In this document: in pieces, positions 19,223 through 28,200 of the stretch
Layout of the letters: every line of letters starts with the position of its first letter
How positions within the stretch are numbered: position 1 is the first letter of the stretch
Assembly (NCBI RefSeq): GCF_023336755.1
Contig: NZ_JALZWP010000003.1
Coordinates: 186,001 to 250,000 of the forward strand
DNA: 64,000 nt
From: Roseinatronobacter domitianus
Lineage (GTDB): Bacteria; Pseudomonadota; Alphaproteobacteria; Rhodobacterales; Rhodobacteraceae
Direction: 5' to 3'
The notes under the pieces: generated by a model
Databases searched by the model: none
Told to the model about the DNA's origin: nothing
Seen by the model: the letters and a program-made list of their open reading frames with translations, nothing else
Translations under genes and position numbers: made by a program

Positions 19223-20742
19223 ACTTGGTCCTGGTTTTGGGCGACCAGTTGTCGGAAAACCTGTCGGCCTTGGCAGAAGCGGACAAGGCCACGGATATCG
19301 TCGTCATGGCAGAGGTCGCGTCAGAAGCGTCCTACGTTCCTCATCATCCCAAAAAGATTGCCTTCACCTTTGCCGCAATGCGGAAATTCGCGGCCCATCT
19401 GCAAGAGTGTGGATGGCGCGTGGCCTACACACGGCTTGATGACCCGGGAAATGCGGGCTCCCTTCCGGCCGAATTGCTGCGCCGTGCAGAAGAATTTGAC
19501 ACCGACCTGGTGCTGGCCACGGAACCCGGCGAATGGCGGCTGATCGCCGCCTTGCACGAAATCCCCCTGCGCCTGACATTGCTGGAAGATACCCGTTTTT
19601 TGTGCACCCACGCGCAATTCGAAGCATGGGCCGAAGGCCGTAAAGCCCTGCGCATGGAATATTTCTACCGCGAGATGCGGCGCAAAACCGGCCTGCTTAT
19701 GGAGGGTGACAAGCCTGTGGGCGGGAAGTGGAATTTCGACCACGACAACCGCAAACCGGCCAGCGGCGACCTGTTTCGCAAACCGCCCCCGAAGGCGCAG
19801 GACGATGACATTCTGGAACACGCGCTTGACCTGGTCGAAAGCCGTTTCCCGGATAATTTTGGCACGCTGCGCCCGTTCCAGTTCCAGACAGACCGCGCAG
19901 GGGCGTTGTGCGCGCTCGATCATTTCATCACCCACGCCCTGCCCGATTTCGGTGCCTATCAAGATGCCATGCTGGCCGATGACCCGTATCTCTATCATGC
20001 CGTGATCGGGTTATACCTGAATGCCGGGCTGCTTGAGCCGCTGGAGGTGTGCGAACGTGCCGCCCAAGCCTATGGACAGGGGCACGCGCCGCTCAATTCC
20101 GTCGAAGGGTTCATCCGCCAGATCATTGGCTGGCGCGAATTCATCCGCGGGGTCTATTTTCTGGAGGGGCCGGATTACACCAGTCGCAATGCACTGGGGC
20201 ATGATCGTGCGTTGCCAGCCCTCTATTGGGGTGGTAATACGCAGATGAATTGCCTGAAACACGCGGTGGGGCAGACCCGCGATCTGGCCTATGCGCACCA
20301 TATCCAACGTCTGATGGTGACGGGCAATTTCGCGCTTCTGGCAGGTGTGGACCCGGCGCATGTGCATGAATGGTATTTGGCCGTTTACGCCGATGCCTAT
20401 GAGTGGGTCGAAGCGCCGAACGTTATCGGCATGTCGCAATTTGCGGATGGCGGCGTTGTCGGGTCGAAACCCTATGTCAGTTCTGGCGCCTATATCGACC
20501 GGATGTCGGATTATTGCGCTGGCTGTCATTACCGGGTGAAGGACAAGACAGGGCCGCGCGCCTGCCCGTTCAATCTGCTGTATTGGCATTTCCTGATTCG
20601 GCACCGTGAACGCTTCGCGGGAAACCCACGCATGGCGCAGATGTATCGCACCTTTGACCGGATGGATGAGGCGCGGCGCACCACAGTGCTGGCAGAGGCA
20701 GACGGCTTCCTGCGCAAGCTGGACGCCGGCAAGTTGGTCTGA
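19216..20742 (+). CDS. FeS-BCP cryptochrome/photolyase (prokaryotic 6-4 photolyase type)
   Basis: 508 residues. The N-terminal Rossmann-like domain starts VNLVLVLGDQLSENL, the typical beginning of the iron-sulfur bacterial cryptochrome and photolyase group (Agrobacterium PhrB, Rhodobacter CryB), not of class I photolyases. The C-terminal FAD-binding helical domain contains four cysteines at 346 (NCLKH), 434 and 437 (YCAGCHY) and 450 (ACPF), with the spacing of the [4Fe-4S] ligands of PhrB. The family repairs 6-4 photoproducts or acts in blue-light signalling, with FAD and a ribityllumazine antenna. The start overlaps the SDR stop. Confidence 0.9.
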   Translation: MVNLVLVLGDQLSENLSALAEADKATDIVVMAEVASEASYVPHHPKKIAFTFAAMRKFAAHLQECGWRVAYTRLDDPGNAGSLPAELLRRAEEFDTDLVLATEPGEWRLIAALHEIPLRLTLLEDTRFLCTHAQFEAWAEGRKALRMEYFYREMRRKTGLLMEGDKPVGGKWNFDHDNRKPASGDLFRKPPPKAQDDDILEHALDLVESRFPDNFGTLRPFQFQTDRAGALCALDHFITHALPDFGAYQDAMLADDPYLYHAVIGLYLNAGLLEPLEVCERAAQAYGQGHAPLNSVEGFIRQIIGWREFIRGVYFLEGPDYTSRNALGHDRALPALYWGGNTQMNCLKHAVGQTRDLAYAHHIQRLMVTGNFALLAGVDPAHVHEWYLAVYADAYEWVEAPNVIGMSQFADGGVVGSKPYVSSGAYIDRMSDYCAGCHYRVKDKTGPRACPFNLLYWHFLIRHRERFAGNPRMAQMYRTFDRMDEARRTTVLAEADGFLRKLDAGKLV

Positions 20743-20782
20743 CAGGCTTGCCCTGCCGCTTGCTCTGACCTATCCCAAGGGG

Positions 20783-21904
20783 ATGAAAACGCCTCGTTTC
20801 ACTCCGCTTGTCGCGGGCCTTCCCGCGACCGTGCCATTTGTTGGGCCAGAAGCGCATATCCGCGCGAATGGAAGGCCATTTCAGGCGCGGATCGGCGCCA
20901 ATGAAAGCGGCTTCGGCCCATCGCCCGAAGCGATAGACGCGATGTGCAGCGCGGCACCCGACGCTTGGATGTATGGCGATTCGGAGTGTCACGATTTGCG
21001 AGAGGCGCTGGCGGCGCATCATGGCGTCAGGCCGGAGAACATCGTGATCGGCGAAGGGATCGACGGGCTTTTGGGCTTGCTGGTGCGGATGATTGTGGCC
21101 CCCGGCGACCCTGTTGTAACATCTGACGGTGCCTACCCAACCTTCAACTACCATGTTGCGGGGTTTGGTGGCGTCTTGCACAAGGTGCCCTATCGTGACG
21201 ATCACGAAGACCCGAGCGCGCTTCTGGCCCGGTCCGAGGAGGTTGGCGCGAAACTGCTGTATGTCTGCAACCCGGATAATCCGATGGGCAGTTGGCATAG
21301 CGGGCGGATTATCGAACGGATGCTGAAAAGTCTGCCTGACGGCACGCTCATGGTGCTCGACGAGGCATATATCGACGCAGCACCACCCGGCACGGCCCCG
21401 CAGATTGACGCCGACGACCCAAGGGTCATTCGCATACGCACCTTTTCGAAGCTATATGGGCTGGCGGGGATGCGCGTTGGCTACGCAATCGGCGCGCCCG
21501 CAGTGATCGGGATGTTCGACCGCATCCGCAATCATTTCGGGATGGGCCGGGTGTCGCAAGCCGCGGCGCTGGCCGCATTGCAAGATCAGGATTGGCTGCG
21601 ACGCGTGCAAAGCAATGTCGCCACGGCGCGCCAAAGACTGGGGCAAATCGCAGCGGATTGCGGGATGTATGCATTGCCCTCTGCGACCAGTTTCGTCGCG
21701 CTCGATACAGGGCACGATGGCGCCTTCGCACATCGGCTTGTCAACGCATTGATGGCGCGCGATGTTTTCGTGCGGATGCCCTTCGTGGCACCGCAAAACC
21801 GTTGCATCCGTGTCAGCACCGCGCCAGACCCAATTCTGGACGTTTTCGCTGCGGCCTTGCCCGACGCTTTGGCGGAACTTGATCACACCCGGCATGTTCC
21901 GTGA
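20783..21904 (+). CDS. Histidinol-phosphate aminotransferase-like PLP enzyme
   Basis: 373 residues from ATG 20783, with AAGGGG directly upstream; the longer frame overlaps the photolyase and is rejected. It is a fold-type I aminotransferase: GANESGFGPSPEAI, YGDSECHDLREAL, GEGIDGLLGLL, CNPDNPMGSW, VLDEAYIDAAPP and RTFSKLYGLAGMRVGY with the PLP lysine. This is the HisC family pattern, but there are no histidine genes nearby, and Rhodobacterales usually carry several HisC-like paralogues. It could act on other amino acids, including aromatic ones. Confidence 0.8.
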   Translation: MKTPRFTPLVAGLPATVPFVGPEAHIRANGRPFQARIGANESGFGPSPEAIDAMCSAAPDAWMYGDSECHDLREALAAHHGVRPENIVIGEGIDGLLGLLVRMIVAPGDPVVTSDGAYPTFNYHVAGFGGVLHKVPYRDDHEDPSALLARSEEVGAKLLYVCNPDNPMGSWHSGRIIERMLKSLPDGTLMVLDEAYIDAAPPGTAPQIDADDPRVIRIRTFSKLYGLAGMRVGYAIGAPAVIGMFDRIRNHFGMGRVSQAAALAALQDQDWLRRVQSNVATARQRLGQIAADCGMYALPSATSFVALDTGHDGAFAHRLVNALMARDVFVRMPFVAPQNRCIRVSTAPDPILDVFAAALPDALAELDHTRHVP

Positions 21905-22579
21905 TTAGCCCTGACCGACAGGCGAAAGCGCGGAGTCGCGCAGGCCGACAACGGCATCGCTGTCGATAATCTGACCGCCAGCCAGAACAAGCAAGGTGCG
22001 CCCGGAATCGGCGCGCGCCTCAAGCACCTGCGCATAGCCAAGAACCGCGTTTTCTGACAATTCGATATCATCGCGGTAACTGACCATGGAAAACCCATAA
22101 AACGCGCCCGACTCAAGCACATTCGACCCTTCGGGCGCCTCGAACAATATCTCGGTGCTTTGCGGGTCAACCGCATAGCGCCCAATCTCGCGTCCGATGC
22201 TATCCGTGACTACAAGGTCCGCCCGGTTTGCCCCCTGCACTTCCGGCGGAACCAGACGCATCGGGGTGCCATCAAAACGGATCGGTGCTGTGCTCAGAAC
22301 ATCGCGCCCGACCCAACCGGCCAGATCTGCAAGACCCATGCGCCCCACAAGGCGGGTCAGCAAATCATTGGTTTGCACCTGCTGCTCAACCCCAGAGAAG
22401 GTAGCAAGCTGGGCCGCGAAATCTGACGCTTGGATCGGTTCCAGTGGGTTCTGGTTTTGCATCTGCGTGGTCAACATGGTCAGAAAGGTATGGAAATCGC
22501 CGGCCTCTGCCGTGGCAGCGCCGGGGCTGGTCGCTGGCGACTGGGCAGGCGTGGCGCTTGGGGCAACCGGGTCCAACAT
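21905..22579 (-). CDS. flgD: FlgD, flagellar hook assembly scaffold
   Basis: 224 residues. An Ala/Pro/Ser-rich N-terminus precedes the FlgD N-terminal signature FLTMLTTQMQNQNPLEPIQASDFAAQLATFSGVEQQ shown here at residues 31-66. The C-terminal half has the FlgD tudor/Ig-like pattern (DVLSTAPIRFDG, DSIGREIGRYAV). It caps the growing hook and is removed when the hook is complete. fliK lies 34 bp upstream on the same strand, so the hook length-control and hook cap genes are paired. Confidence 0.9.
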   Translation of the reverse strand: MLDPVAPSATPAQSPATSPGAATAEAGDFHTFLTMLTTQMQNQNPLEPIQASDFAAQLATFSGVEQQVQTNDLLTRLVGRMGLADLAGWVGRDVLSTAPIRFDGTPMRLVPPEVQGANRADLVVTDSIGREIGRYAVDPQSTEILFEAPEGSNVLESGAFYGFSMVSYRDDIELSENAVLGYAQVLEARADSGRTLLVLAGGQIIDSDAVVGLRDSALSPVGQG

Positions 22580-22613
22580 GGTTTAACTCCTTTTCTGGAA
22601 GCCGAAATACGTA

Positions 22614-24050
22614 TTAGAACCGCAAGTCTAGACCAGCCCCGGATATCAGGGGCATGGTGGTCTGAACGCCCAACAGGTTTGCGGCAGATGGTGAGGCCGA
22701 AGGGTGTAAGTTCGCGCCGTCCGTAGAGCGTTTTCCCTTGTGCCGGTCGGAACTGTCACCGGCGAATTCGAAACTTGTGCTGTTGAAGCCAAGCCCGGAC
22801 AAGTCCCGTGACAGAAAAGCGATATTCTTGCGCAGAAAATCAAGCGTTTCCGGTCGCTCGGTCGTGATCAGCACATGCAGCCCGGTCTCCGATAAGTGCA
22901 TCTGAATCCGCACGCGGCCCAGCTCTTCGGGTGACAGCGAGACCTCGAACCTGTCGCCATGCGCCTGCGCAAAAGCCTGTGCGATTTGGAGCGTTACCAT
23001 CCCTGGCGTTGCTGCTGACGGTGCGACACCGGGCGCAAGCCCCAAGACGCCTGCCCCGCCACCGCCCGGCACCGAAGACGCGGCAACCCCGTCCCCAAGC
23101 TCTGCCATGGCGTGCCGAACCTCCGGGACCGCATCACGCTGGGCTATGGGCACAATGCCGCCCGGTATGAGCTGAAGCTCTGCCAGCGCCATGGGCGTTA
23201 CTGCGGCAAGACGTTGCCCTGGTGTGGCTGCGGCCATGCCCGTGATGCGTTGCATCTTGTCGGAAGTTGCCGCCGCGACTGGGGTCATGAACGCGGCAGT
23301 TTGTGCCGCTGGAAAAGCCGCAAGGGCCGCGCCCGCGAGAGCTTGTTTGCCCTGATCGTGAGCCGACATGAGAAGATGAGCGCCAGTATGGACAACGGCT
23401 TGGGGCGCAGTTTTATCACCGAGCAAATCCGCCCTCGACAGCCCGGCCTGCGCCACAATCTCTGGGTCGTGAGGACGCGGCGCTAATGACGCAAAGCCAA
23501 GCGACTCTCTAGTGGACCGTGGCGTAGAGGGGGCCCGCATCGCCTGTTGCTCTGGCATTCCCGCAACTTCGGCCATGCGCCCAACACCTACCGGCATGGT
23601 CGAGCTTTGGGATCGCACGAACTCGCCCCGCGCGGCAATCTCCTCAGCAATTTGCAACTTTGCGCCGCTGGCGTGAGTGACTTTTTCGGGCATCACGATA
23701 TCAGATTGCGTTCCGGTATCGGGTCCGGGCGCGATTGCGATTGCCCCGTCTGCTGCACTGGGGATGACGGACAGTGCCTGCTCACCCTGAAATGCGATGA
23801 TATCCATCGCGCTATCTGCGAGCGCGTCCTCCGATGCTTCGGATTGCCCTGCCGCGAATTCATTTCCGTCACTGGCAGCGCCCGCCAACTGTGGCGCTTG
23901 CATGTGCGGGTCCAACGCTTTGATCGTCGAATCGGAAGCCGCCATGAACTGCGCAAACCCCTGGCCGCGTTGTGCAAGGACAGGCGCAGTCTGTAGCGAG
24001 CTCACACGCGCTGGGATCGCGATGTCCGATTGAAGCATGAAATCCGGCAT
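22614..24050 (-). CDS. fliK: FliK-like flagellar hook-length control protein
   Basis: 478 residues, with AGGAGG four bases upstream of the start. The long N-terminal part (about 1-350) is Ala-rich, low-complexity and presumably disordered, as expected of a molecular ruler. The C-terminal Flg_hook domain is clear: FEVSLSPEELGRVRIQMH, then GLHVLITTERPETLDFLRKN and LGFNSTSFEFA. FliK is secreted during hook growth and switches export specificity from hook to filament. Its position before flgD supports the call. Confidence 0.88.
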   Translation of the reverse strand: MPDFMLQSDIAIPARVSSLQTAPVLAQRGQGFAQFMAASDSTIKALDPHMQAPQLAGAASDGNEFAAGQSEASEDALADSAMDIIAFQGEQALSVIPSAADGAIAIAPGPDTGTQSDIVMPEKVTHASGAKLQIAEEIAARGEFVRSQSSTMPVGVGRMAEVAGMPEQQAMRAPSTPRSTRESLGFASLAPRPHDPEIVAQAGLSRADLLGDKTAPQAVVHTGAHLLMSAHDQGKQALAGAALAAFPAAQTAAFMTPVAAATSDKMQRITGMAAATPGQRLAAVTPMALAELQLIPGGIVPIAQRDAVPEVRHAMAELGDGVAASSVPGGGGAGVLGLAPGVAPSAATPGMVTLQIAQAFAQAHGDRFEVSLSPEELGRVRIQMHLSETGLHVLITTERPETLDFLRKNIAFLSRDLSGLGFNSTSFEFAGDSSDRHKGKRSTDGANLHPSASPSAANLLGVQTTMPLISGAGLDLRF

Positions 24051-24137
24051 AGGCCCTCCTGAAAGCAGATTGCCACAGAGTGCTTACCGAATCTTTACCG
24101 CCAACAGACAATATCACCGCATTGAATGGAGGACCTC

Positions 24138-24416
24138 ATGCTGGATTCCCTAAGTTCGGTTGCGGCCACTGGCCACCCGAAAACATCTATCAAGGCTGTG
24201 GCGCGCCAGTTTGAAGGCGCGTTCCTGTCCCACATGCTTGCCGCCGCAGGGGCGGGACAACCCGCTGATACGCAGGGCGGCGGCATAGGCGAATCGCAGT
24301 TCGCATCCTTCCTGCTGGATGCGCAAGCGCAGCGCATTGCCGATAGCGGCGGGGTGGGACTTGCTGAAATGATCATTCGTCATTACGCGCCTAGCCACAA
24401 GGCAGATGCGCCATGA
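24138..24416 (+). CDS. FlgJ-like rod-binding protein
   Basis: 92 residues from ATG 24138, chosen because GGAGG lies five bases before it; the ATG at 24126 has no such site. The core KAVARQFEGAFLSHMLAAA is the rod-binding domain motif of FlgJ. There is no muramidase domain, as is usual in alphaproteobacteria. It should cap or guide rod assembly in the periplasm. Divergent from fliK and coupled to the next gene by an ATGA overlap. Confidence 0.82.
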   Translation: MLDSLSSVAATGHPKTSIKAVARQFEGAFLSHMLAAAGAGQPADTQGGGIGESQFASFLLDAQAQRIADSGGVGLAEMIIRHYAPSHKADAP

Positions 24417-24754
24417 TTGGGCCGTCACCCTTCGCACGGATGCAGTCTGTATTGGCGGCAGAACACGCCGCATTGATGTTCGGAAAGCTGAACAAACTGG
24501 AGCATATCGCCGAGCGCAAGGAGCGCGCCGCCGCGCGCTTGGCAAATGCACGGTTAACCCAAGCAGAACTGGGCGCATTACAAAGTCTGGCCAAGCGCAA
24601 CGCCGAATTGCTGGACGTGGTTTCAAACGCGGTCGAAGCCGTTCGCGCCCTAACCCGGCTTGGCCCCCACGCCCCAGAGACAAAAGCCTACAGCGCAGAC
24701 GGGTTGCGCCATTCCTTGCACCCGCCAACGGGCCAGCTTACGCAAAAAGCATGA
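24413..24754 (+). CDS. Small helical flagellar-cluster protein (FlgN-like candidate)
   Basis: 113 residues, predicted mostly alpha-helical and charged (LNKLEHIAERKERAAARLANARLT near 26-49, then LQSLAKRNAELLDVVSNAVEAVRAL), with a disordered C-terminus. No family is recognised with certainty. Size, coiled helices and place between the rod-binding protein and flagellin suggest a flagellar export chaperone of FlgN type, but that is inference from position. The start overlaps the previous stop (ATGA). Confidence 0.6.
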   Translation: MIGPSPFARMQSVLAAEHAALMFGKLNKLEHIAERKERAAARLANARLTQAELGALQSLAKRNAELLDVVSNAVEAVRALTRLGPHAPETKAYSADGLRHSLHPPTGQLTQKA

Positions 24755-24969
24755 TCGGGGGCGTTAACCTCAAAGATCAAAAGCAGTCCGGAAAATACAC
24801 CCGGCACCATTGCGTTCACAACTTCTCAACTCTTTCCGCGTCATGATCTGTCCATCGGCAGGATCGTCGATCGATACCAGCAACGGATCGTTTGCAGAAT
24901 GCACCGAAATCGCGCCGCTCCGGCGCATTGATACAATGTGCAAAACGCACGTCACTGAAGGTAAATACC

Positions 24970-26190
24970 ATGTCAAGCATTCTGACGAACTCCAGCGCAA
25001 TGGTCGCGCTGCAAACCCTGCGCGGCATTAACAAAGGTCTGGCGCAAACACAGTCCGAAATCTCTACCGGAAAATCCGTTGCCACGGCCAAGGACAACTC
25101 CGCCGTTTGGGCAATCTCGAAGGTTATGGAGAGCGACGTTCAGGGCTTCAAAGCTATTTCCAACAGCCTTGCAACGGGGCAAGCTATGGTCGGGGTCGCC
25201 CGCACGGCAACCGAATCGATCACCGACTTGCTGAACAATATCAAAACCAAGGTCGTCGCGGCACAAGACCCGTCGGCCGATACCAGCAAGTTGCAGGACG
25301 AAACAGATCAGCTTATCCAGCAGGTCAATACGGTCGTAAACGCGGCACAGTTCAACGGCGTGAACCTTATCAGCAGCAGTACGGACCAGAGCGTTCTGGG
25401 CTCGCTTGACCGCAGCGGTGGCGCAGTCACGCCGTCTACGATCACCGTTGCCGCTCAGAACCTCAGCACCGGGGCTTCGGGCGCGGCGAGTGCGACCCTG
25501 GCGGATGGTGGCGGCACTCAAACCTTCACCATCGGGTCTACCAACGCGGATGAAGCGAGCGTGGTTGCACTTGGCGGCGGCGATGCCGCAATTGATCTCT
25601 CGACGGTTGCAACCGGCGAAACCCTGCGCGTGACGATTGGCGATCAAAACTTTAGCTACACCGTCACAGACGATGACGTGGCTCCGGGCAACAATGCGAA
25701 CGACATCGCGTTGACCAACATCCGCAGCCAGATCAATTCCGCAGGGATCACCGGCCTCACGGCTGACTATGACCCGTCGTCTGATGGCGTGCTAACGTTC
25801 AACAATGCCGGTACGGATGCTTCGGATACGGCCATCACCGTGCGGGTGAGCGCGGCAGGCACTGGCGGTTTGTCAGGTCTGGGTGATGGCGTCTCCACCC
25901 GTCTGGATGTCACGTCCGGCGCGGCTCTGGCCGATATCGAGACCATGATATCTACATCGATTGATGCAGCCGCCGCCTTCGGGGCGACACAGTCGCGCCT
26001 CGAAACCCAGTCCGAGTTCGTGACCAACCTGACTGATGCACTTAACACCGGTATCGGTGCGCTGGTGGATGCCGATATGGAAGCAACTTCGGCCAGGTTG
26101 CAGGCGCTTCAGGTTCAGCAACAGTTGGCAACACAATCGCTTTCCATCGCGAACCAGCAGCCGCAGAACATCCTGTCATTGTTCCGCTAA
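24970..26190 (+). CDS. Flagellin
   Basis: 406 residues from ATG 24970, with GAAGG upstream. The N-terminal D0/D1 helices (MSSILTNSSAMVALQTLRGI, SEISTGKSVATAKDNSAVWAI) and the C-terminal D0/D1 helices (RLQALQVQQQLATQSLSIAN, ending QNILSLFR) are conserved. The central domain (about 145-330) is Gly/Thr/Asp/Ala-rich and variable. It forms the filament after export and is followed by the flaF-flbT regulators of flagellin synthesis. The 215-bp upstream gap must hold the promoter, but no flagellar sigma-factor site could be assigned with confidence. Confidence 0.95.
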   Translation: MSSILTNSSAMVALQTLRGINKGLAQTQSEISTGKSVATAKDNSAVWAISKVMESDVQGFKAISNSLATGQAMVGVARTATESITDLLNNIKTKVVAAQDPSADTSKLQDETDQLIQQVNTVVNAAQFNGVNLISSSTDQSVLGSLDRSGGAVTPSTITVAAQNLSTGASGAASATLADGGGTQTFTIGSTNADEASVVALGGGDAAIDLSTVATGETLRVTIGDQNFSYTVTDDDVAPGNNANDIALTNIRSQINSAGITGLTADYDPSSDGVLTFNNAGTDASDTAITVRVSAAGTGGLSGLGDGVSTRLDVTSGAALADIETMISTSIDAAAAFGATQSRLETQSEFVTNLTDALNTGIGALVDADMEATSARLQALQVQQQLATQSLSIANQQPQNILSLFR

Positions 26191-26198
26191 AAACCGCT

Positions 26199-26222
26199 AT
26201 GGACCCCGGTCACGGGGTCCAT
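26199..26222 (+). terminator. Hairpin after flagellin
   Basis: A perfect nine-base stem ATGGACCCC/GGGGTCCAT with a six-base loop begins eight bases after the flagellin stop. No T-run follows, so it may stabilise the abundant flagellin mRNA or act as a partial terminator before flaF. Confidence 0.6.
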
Positions 26223-26362
26223 ACACGGACTGTCACGGCGCACAGGAAAATCAGCAAGAGCAGCCGCTCTGCCCAGCCATAGCGTAGAGCGTTGCACCAG
26301 CGTCGCCCGCTTCATCCTGAACGACCGAAATGTTGCGCAATACCATCTCCGGGAGACCCGAA

Positions 26363-26740
26363 ATGAACGCTCATGCTCAGGCACTTGCGGCCTATGGCAC
26401 ACCGAACACCGCCCAAAAGCCACCTCGGGCCATCGAATACGACATACTTGCGCAAATTACCGCGCGCATTCGCGCCGCGATTGCGGGGGGCCCGATGGCC
26501 TTTCCGGCGCTCGCCGACGCTCTGAACGCCAACAGGCAACTTTGGACCGAGTTCGCGTTTGACCTTGCGTCTGATGATAATCGGTTGCCGACCGACATAC
26601 GGGCCGGATTGCTTGGGTTGGCGCAATTCACCGTTACACAGACCGACGCTATCCTGAGGGGCGAAAGCACAGCCGAAGCCATCATTGACGTGAATGTCGC
26701 GATCATGCGCGGCCTGAACGGAGAAGGAGGCATGACATGA
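26363..26740 (+). CDS. flaF: FlaF, flagellin synthesis regulator
   Basis: 125 residues from ATG 26363 with GGGAG upstream. The N-terminus MNAHAQALAAYG and the following helical text (RAIEYDILAQITARIRAA, LADALNANRQLWTEFAFDLA) match the alphaproteobacterial FlaF family, which promotes flagellin synthesis or secretion together with FlbT. Its stop overlaps the flbT start (ATGA). The 170-bp leader after flagellin contains a hairpin and nothing else recognised. Confidence 0.88.
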   Translation: MNAHAQALAAYGTPNTAQKPPRAIEYDILAQITARIRAAIAGGPMAFPALADALNANRQLWTEFAFDLASDDNRLPTDIRAGLLGLAQFTVTQTDAILRGESTAEAIIDVNVAIMRGLNGEGGMT

Positions 26741-27141
26741 CTGGCCTCGTGATACGTCTGGCCCCGCGCGAGCGCGTCTTGCTGAACGGGGCAGTTATCG
26801 AAAACGGCGACAAGCGCACAAGCCTGTCCATCAAGACTCCGAACGCCAAAGTTCTGCGCCTGCGTGACGCGATCCATCCGGACGAAGCGACGACGCCTGT
26901 CAAACGCACGTGTTATATGGCACAACTGATCTTGTCGGGTGATGCCGACCCAACGGATTTGCAGACGCCCTTGTTGCGCGCCATCGAGCAATTAAGCCAA
27001 GTGTTCCGCGATGCCGACAGCGCCCAATATTTGCGCGAGGCGACCGAGTTCGCCTTGGATGGTGAACATTATCAAGCCTTGAAATCGCTTCGGGCCTTAT
27101 TGCCGAGAGAGGCGCGGCTAATGGCCGCGCAACGGGTGTGA
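26737..27141 (+). CDS. flbT: FlbT, flagellin mRNA regulator
   Basis: 134 residues. The N-terminus LVIRLAPRERVLLNGAVIEN and the later LSGDADPTDLQTPLLRAIEQL and EHYQALKSLRALLPREA are typical of FlbT, a post-transcriptional regulator that binds flagellin mRNA leaders in Caulobacter and relatives. It is coupled to flaF upstream (ATGA) and to the DUF1217 gene downstream (GTGA). Confidence 0.9.
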   Translation: MTGLVIRLAPRERVLLNGAVIENGDKRTSLSIKTPNAKVLRLRDAIHPDEATTPVKRTCYMAQLILSGDADPTDLQTPLLRAIEQLSQVFRDADSAQYLREATEFALDGEHYQALKSLRALLPREARLMAAQRV

Positions 27142-27935
27142 GCTTTCAACCGATCGTTCCACTGGGTGGTCTGGCCGGTTGGGAATTCCTGAAACGCACC
27201 CGAGAACGCCAGGAAAACAGCTTCACAGCCAGCCCTCGCATGTCACGCCTGACACGCGGGTTTGCGCAAGATTTCGCCAAACTGCGCAGCGCCGAGGATT
27301 TGGTCGGGAACCGCCAGGCTCTGGACGTGGTGTTGGGCGCGTACGGTCTACAGGCAGATTTGGAAAACCGTGCCTTCATCAAGAAAGTCATCACGGACGG
27401 CGCCACGGACCCGCGCGCACTTTCCAATCGACTTGCAGACAAGCGCTATAATGCGCTGGCGCGGGATATGGCGCATCTTGCACCCGGTGGCACAGGTCAG
27501 GCGCCGCAAGACCTGGCCGAGCAACTCCTCGGGCGTTTTCGGACCATGGCTTTCGAGGTCGCTGTTGGCGACAGCAACGAATCGATGCGCCTTGGTTTAG
27601 CCTTCGAGCGCAAGTTGCCGGAAATCGCCGCAGCTTCCCAATCGGACGCGGCCCAGTGGTTTTCAGTCCTCGGCGATCTGCCGACACGCCGGGTGATTGA
27701 AACCGCGCTTGGACTTCCCAAGGAATTCGCCAGCTTAGACATCGAAGAGCAGGCCGAGCGGTTGCGCGCCGCAGCCCGCAAGCGTTTTGGCACCGACGCC
27801 ATGACCGAACTCGCAAAACCCGAAATGATCGCCCAAATAACGCAGCGGTTTCTGCTGATGGAGCAGGTCAAGGCCAGTCAAACGGGAATGAGCGGCGCGG
27901 CAATAGCGCTAAGCCTGTTATCGCGTGCAGGTTGA
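27138..27935 (+). CDS. DUF1217 flagellar-cluster protein
   Basis: 265 residues starting at a GTG that overlaps the flbT stop by four bases. The text LKRTRERQENSFTASPRMSRLTRGFAQDF is replaced here by its position, residues 18-46; ALDVVLGAYGL, FIKKVITDGATDPRALSNRLAD and RFLLMEQV identify the DUF1217 family found in alphaproteobacterial flagellar clusters. The protein is largely helical without signal or membrane segment. Function is unproven. It is the last gene of the flagellin-flaF-flbT operon. Confidence 0.8.
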   Translation: MSFQPIVPLGGLAGWEFLKRTRERQENSFTASPRMSRLTRGFAQDFAKLRSAEDLVGNRQALDVVLGAYGLQADLENRAFIKKVITDGATDPRALSNRLADKRYNALARDMAHLAPGGTGQAPQDLAEQLLGRFRTMAFEVAVGDSNESMRLGLAFERKLPEIAAASQSDAAQWFSVLGDLPTRRVIETALGLPKEFASLDIEEQAERLRAAARKRFGTDAMTELAKPEMIAQITQRFLLMEQVKASQTGMSGAAIALSLLSRAG

Positions 27936-28028
27936 GCATCGCTCATAAAAGCTTGCCGGTGCGGTCGCAGCCGCCGTGAAACCGCCTTACCACGCAAACA
28001 ACGGGCCTTTGCCGCGTGCAAGAACGCG

Positions 28029-28065
28029 CCAAGGTTTGCATTCAGGGACCGATAGCAAACCTTGG
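28029..28065. repeat. 11-bp inverted repeat in the gap between convergent genes
   Basis: CCAAGGTTTGC and GCAAACCTTGG flank a 15-base loop within the 265-bp gap between the DUF1217 gene and the ABC ATPase gene, which converge. No T-run adjoins either side. It may be a factor-dependent terminator or RNA structure. The rest of the gap (27936-28200) holds no convincing ORF. Confidence 0.5.
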
Positions 28066-28200
28066 CCGGAAAGCAGCCCCGCAACAGTGTTGCGGTTTGG
28101 GCAAATGTGTCGCAACAGCCTTCAACTACCCGACCGGATCGGCGACTGGCCATAAGGCACCATACCATTCGCTCTCATAGACGGAAAAAATCCAAGCTCC

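Noticed and set aside
24755-24969. Flagellar sigma-factor promoter of flagellin
   Set aside because: Segments such as GGCACCATTGC and GTCGATCGATACC were examined, but spacing does not fit sigma-54 or sigma-28 consensus well enough to annotate.
28066-28110. Resemblance to a cobalamin-riboswitch segment (AGCAGCCCCGCAACAGTGTTGCGG versus its conserved CCCGCAAC-GT core)
   Set aside because: No other conserved riboswitch segments in order, and it would face the 3' end of a convergent gene with no B12-related gene downstream.
27878-28168. 96-residue minus-strand open frame
   Set aside because: Overlaps the end of the DUF1217 gene, Cys/Arg-rich composition, no ribosome binding site and no family resemblance.
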